Positions 24,077 to 30,498 of a stretch of 46,066 nucleotides of DNA are shown one piece after another. The DNA is from a virus. Position 1 is the first letter of the stretch; the number at the start of each line of letters is the position of its first letter. The stretch is from positions 1 through 46,066 of IMG/VR virus record IMGVR_UViG_3300033388_004179; one strand, given 5' to 3'. The position numbers were made by a program, and so were the translations under genes. Below the pieces are notes generated by a model. The model had not been told where the DNA came from and did not search any database. It was given only the letters and a program-made list of their open reading frames with translations.

Positions 24077-24357
24077 AATTCAAAACATTTAGCCCTGAAG
24101 TAAAAGAAGCAGTTTATAACGCAACGAGCGGGTATTGCTGGCGAAAAGATTGCACGGCGAAAATACATTCATTCCACCATTGCTTAAAAAATAATGCTTA
24201 CAACCGAGAGCGTTTTCCTTTATTTCTAAATTCAATCTTTAACTGTGCGGGTTTGTGTTTCGGCGACCATACTAACCATACGGCGGAATTTGATGTTACG
24301 GAAAGGCAGGCAGAGGCATTTGAGGAATATTTGAGGGGGCTAAAAAATGGAGAATAG
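24073..24357 (+). CDS. Small HNH-like protein
   Basis: 94 aa. GYCWRKDCTAKIHSFHHC and NCAGLCFGDHTNH give the Cys/His layout of an HNH or treble-clef fold, common in phage proteins of this size. It has no target-recognition ribbons, so it is unlikely to be a homing enzyme. Nuclease activity is uncertain. Confidence 0.6.
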   Translation: MKFKTFSPEVKEAVYNATSGYCWRKDCTAKIHSFHHCLKNNAYNRERFPLFLNSIFNCAGLCFGDHTNHTAEFDVTERQAEAFEEYLRGLKNGE

Positions 24358-24556
24358 TTTAAGCGCACAAGTAAAAACCGGAAAGTTATTTAAGGACGGA
24401 CGAGAGGCAGAGGTTGAAAGGGAAGTGGATTATCAAATGGAAAAATTACAGTTAAACACAAAGGATATTGTAACATCAATAATATCAGAGGCGGAACTTT
24501 CAAAGATTAAGATAGATTCTGTGCTGGTGAGGGAAAAAATAAGGAGATTTTTATGA
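24347..24556 (+). CDS. Uncharacterised small helical protein
   Basis: 69 aa overlapping both neighbours (11 and 4 bases). Mostly charged helix with VDYQMEKLQLNTKDIVTSII. No family recognised. Confidence 0.55.
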   Translation: MENSLSAQVKTGKLFKDGREAEVEREVDYQMEKLQLNTKDIVTSIISEAELSKIKIDSVLVREKIRRFL

Positions 24557-24753
24557 AAAACTGGGCTTTGCGAGGGTTATGTCCAAATTGTAATGGCAAG
24601 ATTTATGAAAATAATTTTAAGATGATAGATACAATGTCCCGTTGGAACTGGTTACGGCGATTATTGGAAGTCCCGCAGTTGATATTAAAGACGACGAAAA
24701 TATGGACTTGCCGCCGTTGTGGGAGAGAAACGCAGGGATTAGTTTTTAAGTAG
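24553..24753 (+). CDS. Small zinc-ribbon protein
   Basis: 66 aa. Cysteine pairs LCPNCNG and TCRRCGRET flank a basic, Trp-containing linker, a rubredoxin-like ribbon. Ribosome site AAGGAG. Possibly nucleic-acid binding. Confidence 0.6.
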   Translation: MKNWALRGLCPNCNGKIYENNFKMIDTMSRWNWLRRLLEVPQLILKTTKIWTCRRCGRETQGLVFK

Positions 24754-24761
24754 GAGGAATT

Positions 24762-25121
24762 ATGACACAGTTACAGGCGGTAAATGAAACGATTAAAATG
24801 TGGTTGTGGTTGGCGAGGAATCCGAGAAAAGAGAAAGACGCTTATTTTGAAAAAATAGAAGAGGACGGAGATAATATAAAAGCAAGGTGCTTTCTTTGCG
24901 AATATATAAATTGTAAAGGTGTATGGGGCGAAGAATTTATAAATACTTATAGATGTCCATTAGATAAAAAATTCTTAAATTGTTTCAAAGATAATAGCCC
25001 ATTTGAAATATGGGATAAAACTCAAGATGATAAAGAACGCACAAAACAGGCAATGCGAATAGTAAACGCTTGCCGGCGGTGGAAAGCGAAGCGGGGAAAA
25101 CCTGCTAAAAGGGGGAGATGA
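24762..25121 (+). CDS. Uncharacterised Cys-containing protein
   Basis: 119 aa, strong AGGAGG. Cysteines in RCFLCEYINCKG, YRCPLDKK and NCFKD could bind metal. The C-terminus is basic (KRGKPAKRGR). No family recognised. Confidence 0.6.
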   Translation: MTQLQAVNETIKMWLWLARNPRKEKDAYFEKIEEDGDNIKARCFLCEYINCKGVWGEEFINTYRCPLDKKFLNCFKDNSPFEIWDKTQDDKERTKQAMRIVNACRRWKAKRGKPAKRGR

Positions 25122-25321
25122 TGAGAAAGCACAATTACGTTGTTGGTTATGAAGGTGTAAATCAGTGTGTTTATGGAAAGGATGATTGCAGGGAGCAATG
25201 TTGGGTTAATCCTTTAACATTAAAACAAGCACAAAAAATGGCGAAAGAATTAGAAACGATTGACGGCAAGAAAATATATAAAGGTAAAGTATTCAAACTT
25301 GTGGAAGTTAAGCAAACATAA
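25118..25321 (+). CDS. Uncharacterised small protein
   Basis: 67 aa, 4-base overlap with the previous gene. It contains VNQCVYGKDDCREQCW and a helix LKQAQKMAKELETI. No family recognised. Confidence 0.55.
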   Translation: MMRKHNYVVGYEGVNQCVYGKDDCREQCWVNPLTLKQAQKMAKELETIDGKKIYKGKVFKLVEVKQT

Positions 25322-25347
25322 TCCAGCGGAAGGATGAGGAGGGGGAA

Positions 25348-25554
25348 ATGGAAAGACCGGAGAGGAAATGTGAAGAACCGTTACCCGAAAATGAATTGAT
25401 AGGTGCTGAAAACCGAGGATATAACAACGCCTGCGACGACTGGGAGAAGTTTTTGCCAGATACTACGGAAATAGCGGATATAATATGGGAGAATTGCAAT
25501 GGAACAATGGAAATGGCAAAAGCAATCACAAAAAGATTAAAGGAGAAAAAATGA
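25348..25554 (+). CDS. Uncharacterised small acidic protein
   Basis: 68 aa, ribosome site GAGGAGGGGG. Contains NNACDDWEKFLPDTTEIADI. It overlaps the Lar-like gene by 4 bases. The pattern of N-ACDDW resembles small proteins encoded near replication genes in other phages; function unknown. Confidence 0.55.
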   Translation: MERPERKCEEPLPENELIGAENRGYNNACDDWEKFLPDTTEIADIIWENCNGTMEMAKAITKRLKEKK

Positions 25555-26429
25555 GCAATGAACTAAAGGCGTGTCCGTGGTGTGGTGAGGTTAAGGATAT
25601 TTATTTTGATAATATTACAAGCGAATTAGAAGGTAGAGAAATTACATTATTTAGGGTATATTGCCCACGTTGTTTGAATAGAACAGAAATTTTAGACGCT
25701 AAAGACGAAGCAGACGCAATCAAATTATGGAACACCCGAACCGCCGATAAAAGGGGGACAGTTCCTTTAAGTAACCTTGCCACAGAACATTATGTAGGCG
25801 AGATGAATGGTTTAAGAAAGCAAATCGCCGAACTTAACGAGCGAGCCAAAAACCTTTCGTGGAAGTTGGAATGTGCTGATAAGGAGATAGAGGAATTGCG
25901 GGCGGATATTAAGGAGTTGCGGGAAATAACGACAAAGGATAATAGTGCTTATAAAACTGCATTATATTGGGGTGGAAAAGATAACTTGATTTCTAAATTA
26001 AAATCCGCCCTCGCCGAGAAGGACAAGAAGAATGAGAAACTTTTAAAAATATGCGAGGCAAAGGATAAGGAATTGGATAAATGGGTTGAGGGACACGGCA
26101 AACTTGAGGTGGAGAATGAGAAACTGCGGAAAGAGGTTTCAAATTTGAAATTTTGCAATATTACTTTTGAAAAACATTATGAAGAATTGGATAAACTCAA
26201 AACTGCCCTCGCCGAGAAGAATAAGCAAATAAAAGGTTATTTGAAAATCTGTCAGGATAAGGATAAAAACCTCGCCCGCTTGAAGGATGTGGATGTGGTT
26301 ATTAAAGATTTTGTTGCCAGAGTTGAATTAAGAGCAGAAGAAAAAATGCTTAAAACTGGCAAATTAGAAGGGGCTCATTATGCAGCGATGAAAGAAATAG
26401 CCAAGTCATTGAAGGGAGTGAGAAAATAG
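25551..26429 (+). CDS. Lar-like zinc ribbon fused to long coiled coil
   Basis: 292 aa from ATG 25551 (AAGGAG). The first 65 residues match the Lar restriction-alleviation type ribbon: LKACPWCGEVKD (C8, C11), YCPRCLNRTE (C38, C41), and DEADAIKLWNTRT. The remaining 220 residues are heptad repeats (LAEKDKKNEKL and LAEKNKQIKGYLK modules). Lar proteins modulate type I restriction. The large coiled-coil extension is unusual and may make it a scaffold. Anti-restriction is only an inference. Confidence 0.65.
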   Translation: MSNELKACPWCGEVKDIYFDNITSELEGREITLFRVYCPRCLNRTEILDAKDEADAIKLWNTRTADKRGTVPLSNLATEHYVGEMNGLRKQIAELNERAKNLSWKLECADKEIEELRADIKELREITTKDNSAYKTALYWGGKDNLISKLKSALAEKDKKNEKLLKICEAKDKELDKWVEGHGKLEVENEKLRKEVSNLKFCNITFEKHYEELDKLKTALAEKNKQIKGYLKICQDKDKNLARLKDVDVVIKDFVARVELRAEEKMLKTGKLEGAHYAAMKEIAKSLKGVRK

Positions 26430-26437
26430 GAGGGGAT

Positions 26438-26656
26438 GTGAAAAAGTTAATTTTTTTGTTGTTAGTATTTATTTTTGGATGTAGTGACAATTTAGAGTTA
26501 GATGGACAATTTTTTGTAAGTAGAGATGGAGTATTATATTGCATAAAACATAATGTGGGTGGCAACTATTACTTTGAAAAAGTGGATAAAAAATCTTATT
26601 ATGAATTAAGAAAAATTATGGAAAGTGCTAACTCAAGAACAGGGTCAAGTTATTGA
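26438..26656 (+). CDS. Early lipoprotein
   Basis: 72 aa from GTG 26438 with a GGAGGGG site. The signal MKKLIFLLLVFIFGC ends in a lipobox-like Phe-Gly-Cys, so Cys15 would be lipidated. The mature part is short with LDGQFFVSRDGVLYCIKH. Small phage lipoproteins made early often block superinfection at the envelope. This role is inferred. Confidence 0.65.
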   Translation: MKKLIFLLLVFIFGCSDNLELDGQFFVSRDGVLYCIKHNVGGNYYFEKVDKKSYYELRKIMESANSRTGSSY

Positions 26657-26689
26657 AGGATAAGGGAGTGAAAAAGGGGGTGCTGAAAA

Positions 26690-26860
26690 ATGACGAATGA
26701 ACAAAAAAGAGACCTTAGAAATTTAGCGAGAGAGGGGCTATCATTTGCAGAAATAAGAGAACTTGTGGATTGCTCCGACGCTACAATAAGAAGTTATATA
26801 AAGACTTTTGGGAAAAAGAAAAAGCAAAAGGAATCAGATAGGGCTGATAAAAGGGGTTGA
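26690..26860 (+). CDS. Small helix-turn-helix protein
   Basis: 56 aa. GLSFAEIRELVDCSDATIR is a homeodomain-like helix-turn-helix with a basic Lys-rich tail. It may be a transcriptional regulator. Supported by composition, a fair ribosome site (GGGGG) and tight packing. Confidence 0.6.
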   Translation: MTNEQKRDLRNLAREGLSFAEIRELVDCSDATIRSYIKTFGKKKKQKESDRADKRG

Positions 26861-26866
26861 GGGGAT

Positions 26867-27043
26867 ATGGTAGAAAGTGTTATAGGATTATTTTTCTATG
26901 GATGTGCGGGATTATTGGTTGTTGCAACAATAGAAATCCTTTTATTGGTAGCGTTAATCATAATAAAACCGTTGTGGGGCTTCAAAATATTAGGGTGGAT
27001 AATAAAAGGTTTAACCCCAAAAAGGGCAGGAGGTAGAGGATGA
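26867..27043 (+). CDS. 58-aa membrane protein
   Basis: One long hydrophobic span (YGCAGLLVVATIEILLLVAL) is followed by a basic amphipathic end. The site is GGGG. It overlaps the next gene by 4 bases. Confidence 0.5.
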   Translation: MVESVIGLFFYGCAGLLVVATIEILLLVALIIIKPLWGFKILGWIIKGLTPKRAGGRG

Positions 27044-27165
27044 CAGAATGCTATTCCGATTGCAAGCATTGTAAAAAAGGGAAATGCACGAAAAAGGATA
27101 GGGTGGTCGGGAAAGACCTCACTGCGCCTTTGCCGGAGTGTTGGAGTTATGAGAAGGAGGAATAA
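27040..27165 (+). CDS. 41-aa cysteine-rich peptide
   Basis: Cysteines occur as CYSDCKHCKKGKC near the start and one near the end, a possible metal site. The peptide is bounded by a 4-base overlap upstream and a one-base gap downstream. Confidence 0.5.
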   Translation: MTECYSDCKHCKKGKCTKKDRVVGKDLTAPLPECWSYEKEE

Positions 27166-27166
27166 A

Positions 27167-27331
27167 ATGCGATTATACGAGATTATTTTCTCATTTATTT
27201 TTGTATTACTCCTCATCGGCTTGCTTATCTTTATTTTGAGCAGGAGGGACGGCGGGGATGGCGAGTTGGAAAGGTGGGCGCAAATGAAAGAGAGGCAAGA
27301 AGATAATGATGTGCCGCTGGGGATTGGATGA
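27167..27331 (+). CDS. 54-aa membrane protein
   Basis: ATG 27167 has an AAGGAGG site; an earlier ATG at 27149 is less likely. It has one span (IIFSFIFVLLLIGLLIFIL) then a charged tail. Overlaps the radical-SAM gene by 4 bases. Confidence 0.5.
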   Translation: MRLYEIIFSFIFVLLLIGLLIFILSRRDGGDGELERWAQMKERQEDNDVPLGIG

Positions 27332-28011
27332 ATAAGCAGGGGAAGAACGGAATAGGTTGGACAGATTATACTTGGAATCCATCCACAGGTTGCTTAAATA
27401 ACTGTCGGTATTGTTACGCCGCAAAAATAGGAAAGCGATTTCAGGGGCATTTCAAGCCAATGTTTCACCCCGAAAGATTGGAAGAGCCATATAAACTGAA
27501 AAAGCCGAGCAAGATATTTGTCTGCTCAATGTCAGATTTATTTGGCGAGTGGATACCTCCCGATGTGATTGAAAAAGTTATACAAGTTGCGAGAGAAAAT
27601 CCACGACATACTTTTCAGTTTTTGACGAAGAACCCGAATAGATACGCTGATTTTGATTTTCCTAAAAATTGCTGGCTTGGAGCAACCGCCACAAAAGAAA
27701 CAGATAATTCTAATGTGGCTTTTGATTACTTTCTACCCGAATGTAAATGTTTTTATGTATCATACGAACCGTTATTGGGATATATAGATACAATACCGAT
27801 ATGGTTAAATTGGATTATCATAGGAGCAATGACCGGCAAGGGCAGCAAAAAATATCAGCCAAAACTTGAATGGATAGAAAATATTGTCCGGCAAGCAAAA
27901 AATTATAAAATCCCTATCTTTATGAAAAGAAGTTTGCAGGGGATATGGAAAGGGGAATTGATAAGACAGTTTCCGGCAGGGGCGAAAAATAGAAAGGAGC
28001 GGACGGGGTGA
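27328..28011 (+). CDS. Radical-SAM-like protein, phage Gp37/Gp68 (DUF5131) family
   Basis: 227 aa. It starts with IGWTDYTWNPSTGCLNNC, giving C22-x3-C26-x2-C29 for a 4Fe-4S cluster, followed by FKPMFHPERLEEP, FVCSMSDLFGEW and FQFLTKNPNRY. This is the Gp37/Gp68 family common in phages, often named DUF5131. Its reaction is not established. Here it lies upstream of and overlaps a DNA methyltransferase, which hints at a nucleic-acid modification role. Confidence 0.85.
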   Translation: MNKQGKNGIGWTDYTWNPSTGCLNNCRYCYAAKIGKRFQGHFKPMFHPERLEEPYKLKKPSKIFVCSMSDLFGEWIPPDVIEKVIQVARENPRHTFQFLTKNPNRYADFDFPKNCWLGATATKETDNSNVAFDYFLPECKCFYVSYEPLLGYIDTIPIWLNWIIIGAMTGKGSKKYQPKLEWIENIVRQAKNYKIPIFMKRSLQGIWKGELIRQFPAGAKNRKERTG

Positions 28012-28640
28012 AAGTTTTAATCGCTTGCGAATTTTCCGGTATTGTCCGGACAGAGTTTGCAAAACTCGGACACGACGCTTGGAGTTGTGATTTATTGCCT
28101 ACGGAATTGCCAGGGCAGCATATACAAGGGGATGTTCTTGATATATTAAATGACGGGTGGGATTTAATGATTGCTCATCCGCCTTGCACTTATTTAAGTT
28201 ATGTTGCTAATCGTGTATGGAATAAAAGAGGAAGGAAAAAGAAAAGAGAAAAAGCCCTTGAATTTTTTATGGCATTATACAATGCTCCTATAGATAAGAT
28301 TTGCGTAGAAAATCCTGTTGGTTATGTAAATACGGTCTTTAGAAAACCCGACCAAATTATTCGCCCTTATTATTTTGGTGATAGCGACTTAAAAAGAACT
28401 TGTCTATGGCTGAAGGGGTTGCCGAAGTTATTACACATAAAAGAGAGTGATTTATTTTATGAAAAAACATATACAAAAAAACCAGAACCTTTATATTTGT
28501 GCCAAGGGGAAAAAAGTAAAGGCAAAAAAATATATTTTACGGAAGGAATGAAAGGGTTTAAAAATAGAGCAAAAGCCCGCAGCCGGTCTTTTCAAGGAAT
28601 AGCAAAAGCAATGGCAACTCAATGGGGCGGAAAATGCTAA
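28008..28640 (+). CDS. Phage DNA cytosine-C5 methyltransferase-like protein
   Basis: 210 aa. Motif I-like VLIACEFSGIVRTEF, motif II-like AWSCDLLP, motif IV AHPPCTYLS (Pro59-Cys60) and motif VI VENPVG (ENP 101-103) are present. It lacks a clear large target-recognition domain, as in short phage members of this family. It may methylate DNA to evade host restriction, or be related to modified-base enzymes. It overlaps the radical-SAM gene by 4 bases. Confidence 0.75.
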   Translation: MKVLIACEFSGIVRTEFAKLGHDAWSCDLLPTELPGQHIQGDVLDILNDGWDLMIAHPPCTYLSYVANRVWNKRGRKKKREKALEFFMALYNAPIDKICVENPVGYVNTVFRKPDQIIRPYYFGDSDLKRTCLWLKGLPKLLHIKESDLFYEKTYTKKPEPLYLCQGEKSKGKKIYFTEGMKGFKNRAKARSRSFQGIAKAMATQWGGKC

Positions 28641-28738
28641 TCCTCTACATAATAATCAGTTTCGTGGCGATATATCTGGGGATTGTATGGGAGAGAGAAG
28701 CCGAAAGACGAAAGAGGAGGAAAAAATGGAGAAGATGA
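28634..28738 (+). CDS. 34-aa membrane peptide
   Basis: One hydrophobic span (LILYIIISFVAIYLGIVW) and a very basic tail. It overlaps the methyltransferase end by 7 bases and the following gene by 13. Supported by coupling only. Confidence 0.45.
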   Translation: MLILYIIISFVAIYLGIVWEREAERRKRRKKWRR

Positions 28739-29058
28739 ATGTTGAAAGGATTGTGGTTGACGGCAAAGAGTATGTCCCAGTAGAGTCCGTTCAAGAGTTT
28801 ACTGGTGATGTAAAGATTGTTATTTTACAACGGGGGTGGGTTATGGTTGGGAGATTTGAAAGGACTGGGAATGATTGCAAACTTCACAACGCAAGTGTAA
28901 TTCGCAAATGGGGAACGACAAAAGGATTAGGAGAACTTGCTGAAAGGGGTAAATTATCAAACACCGTTCTGGATAAATGTTATGGTGTTGTTGAATTTGA
29001 TTATCTAACTACTGTGGCGACAATTTCTTGTCGGGAGGAAGTATGGAAAGAAGTATAA
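28726..29058 (+). CDS. Conserved phage hypothetical protein
   Basis: 110 aa from ATG 28726 (GAGGAGG site). The block IVILQRGWVMVGRFERTGND, then NASVIRKWGTTKGLGELAE and GVVEFDYLTTVATI, belongs to a compact family common in phages. No function is known. Confidence 0.65.
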   Translation: MEKMNVERIVVDGKEYVPVESVQEFTGDVKIVILQRGWVMVGRFERTGNDCKLHNASVIRKWGTTKGLGELAERGKLSNTVLDKCYGVVEFDYLTTVATISCREEVWKEV

Positions 29059-29300
29059 ATTACGACGAAAATCAAAATTCATATTCCGGCTACGGCTCCG
29101 GCTACGGCTACGGCGACGGCGACGGCTACGGCTACGGCTACGGCTCCGGCGACGGCTCCGGCGACGGCTACGGCTCCGGCTACGGCGACGGCGACGGCTA
29201 CGGCTACGGCTACGGCTCCGGCGACGGCTCCGGCGACGGCTACGGCTCCGGCTACGGCTACGGCTACGGCTACGGCTACGGCTACGGCTACGGCTATTAA
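29043..29300 (+). CDS. Low-complexity Gly-Tyr-Ser-Asp repeat protein
   Basis: 85 aa from ATG 29043 with GGGAGG. After MERSINYDENQNSYS, every second residue is Gly and the others are Tyr, Ser or Asp. The DNA is a chain of GGCTAC, GGCTCC and GGCGAC hexamers containing a higher-order block repeated about twice, and its GC content is far above its neighbours. Such chains can self-associate or form sticky assemblies. It overlaps the previous gene by 16 bases. The copy number could vary by slippage. Confidence 0.7.
   Translation: MERSINYDENQNSYSGYGSGYGYGDGDGYGYGYGSGDGSGDGYGSGYGDGDGYGYGYGSGDGSGDGYGSGYGYGYGYGYGYGYGY
29094..29297 (+). repeat. Hexamer tandem repeat within Gly-Tyr gene
   Basis: Repeats of GGC plus TAC, TCC or GAC fill about 200 bp with no interruption. 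It ends in a run of GGCTAC units. Confidence 0.85.
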
Positions 29301-29316
29301 AAGATAGGCAAAAAAA

Positions 29317-29385
29317 ATGATACCGGCGTTACTTATGGTTTTTTCGCTGTTATTTATTTGGATAATAACGGGGACGGGGAAATGA
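29317..29385 (+). CDS. 22-aa membrane peptide
   Basis: MIPALLMVFSLLFIWIITG forms one span. The ribosome site is weak. It is one of several very short hydrophobic frames in this block, and the least certain. Confidence 0.3.
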   Translation: MIPALLMVFSLLFIWIITGTGK

Positions 29386-29395
29386 GGAGGAAGAA

Positions 29396-29881
29396 ATGAA
29401 AGAAATTAAGTTTAAGGGTAAAAGGTTTTTGTTTGAAGAAAGGGACAAAACATTTAATTTTGGAGGTACCGTTGGTGATTTACACGAATCAGAATTTATG
29501 GTGGCAAATGATTACCGCTGTTATGCTATCTTAAAAGAGGACGGCAAAATAATGCGTCTTCATCAACAAATAGGAATAAAATCTGATATTGAATTTGGCA
29601 GAGAAATATCCGCAGAAGAAATGGGAAAATATAAAATTAAAACAAAAGATGTGAATTTTGAAGTATTAGAAGGGCAAAAGATTATTTTATTCAAGGAGGA
29701 TGATGCCACTAACGCTTTTTGGGGTGATAGTGTTGATAGATTTATAATAAAAACAAATAACGGAAAAGTATATGTAATGGAAACAGGCGGCGGTGGAAAT
29801 ACAATGGGATTTCCGGGTTCACAATGTCACGGTGTTTGGTTGCAAGAAATACTGAATCCCGAAATTTTGGAAAAGAAATGA
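29396..29881 (+). CDS. Uncharacterised early protein
   Basis: 161 aa, strong AGGAGG. Mixed alpha/beta with YRCYAILKEDGKIMRLHQQ and KVYVMETGGGGNTMGFPGSQ. No family recognised. It overlaps the next gene by 4 bases. Confidence 0.6.
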   Translation: MKEIKFKGKRFLFEERDKTFNFGGTVGDLHESEFMVANDYRCYAILKEDGKIMRLHQQIGIKSDIEFGREISAEEMGKYKIKTKDVNFEVLEGQKIILFKEDDATNAFWGDSVDRFIIKTNNGKVYVMETGGGGNTMGFPGSQCHGVWLQEILNPEILEKK

Positions 29882-30168
29882 AACAAGAATATAAAGTATA
29901 TTTAGTTTTACAGGAACTCGGCGGCAGGGCAAGGTCAGAGGAGATTAAAAGGGCGTGCTTAAATTCTTTCAACGGCGTGAGTTGTCCGGACAGGTATTTG
30001 AGATTTATGATGGTTAAGGATAGGGAAATAATAGAGAACATCGGCAAGGTAAAACCCGACGACAAGACCGATACATACGTTGTTAGAAAACCTTACACAC
30101 CGGCAGGGAAGAAACCGGATAATCACGGCGATTTGTTGTTTGATGTAAACAGGTATTCTTATGATTAA
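29878..30168 (+). CDS. Winged-helix-like small protein
   Basis: 96 aa from ATG 29878, coupled by ATGA. EYKVYLVLQELGGRARSEEI, then SCPDRYLRFMMVKDREII, resembles a winged helix. Its stop overlaps the truncated methyltransferase by 8 bases. Possibly DNA-binding. Confidence 0.55.
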   Translation: MKQEYKVYLVLQELGGRARSEEIKRACLNSFNGVSCPDRYLRFMMVKDREIIENIGKVKPDDKTDTYVVRKPYTPAGKKPDNHGDLLFDVNRYSYD

Positions 30169-30379
30169 ACCTTATTTTGAAACGGAACTCGGGAAGTTGT
30201 ATAATTGCGATTGTTTAGAATTTATGAAAACTATCCCTGACGGCTCGGTGGACTTGGTGCTTACTGACCCGCCTTATGGGATAGATATAACTGAAATTTG
30301 GGGAGCGGAAAAATTTGGTTATAAACAATATGAACAGGATAGATGGGTGAGCGACGAGGGTTTTTATGGTTCGATATAA
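30161..30379 (+). pseudogene. Truncated DNA N6-adenine/N4-cytosine methyltransferase
   Basis: 72 aa. The start GKLYNCDCLEFMKTIPDGSV plus DLVLTDPPYGI (motif IV) is the usual opening of a beta-class amino-methyltransferase of more than 200 aa. It stops soon after, before any SAM-binding FxGxG motif, and the convergent 1570-aa gene begins about 115 bp later. It is probably a deletion remnant and inactive alone. Confidence 0.7.
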
Positions 30380-30390
30380 GGAGGAGGGAA

Positions 30391-30498
30391 ATGAATAAAG
30401 ATTTTCCATGGAAGGGAAATAAAAGTTACGGGTGCTGGTTCTTCGACTGGATTCACGATTGTATTGTATTATTTTTCTTCCACTTGAAGAGAGATTAA
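30391..30498 (+). CDS. 35-aa aromatic peptide at the convergent end
   Basis: An AGGAGGG site precedes MNKDFPWKGNKSYGCWFFDW. It ends by overlapping the convergent giant gene by 4 bases. Supported only by the ribosome site. Confidence 0.4.
   Translation: MNKDFPWKGNKSYGCWFFDWIHDCIVLFFFHLKRD

Noticed and set aside
29094-29297. CRISPR-like array
   Set aside because: The repeats are contiguous hexamers without spacers and encode a Gly-Tyr protein.
29043-29300. Diversity-generating retroelement target
   Set aside because: There is no reverse transcriptase or template repeat, and variation is between three codons in order rather than scattered adenine sites.
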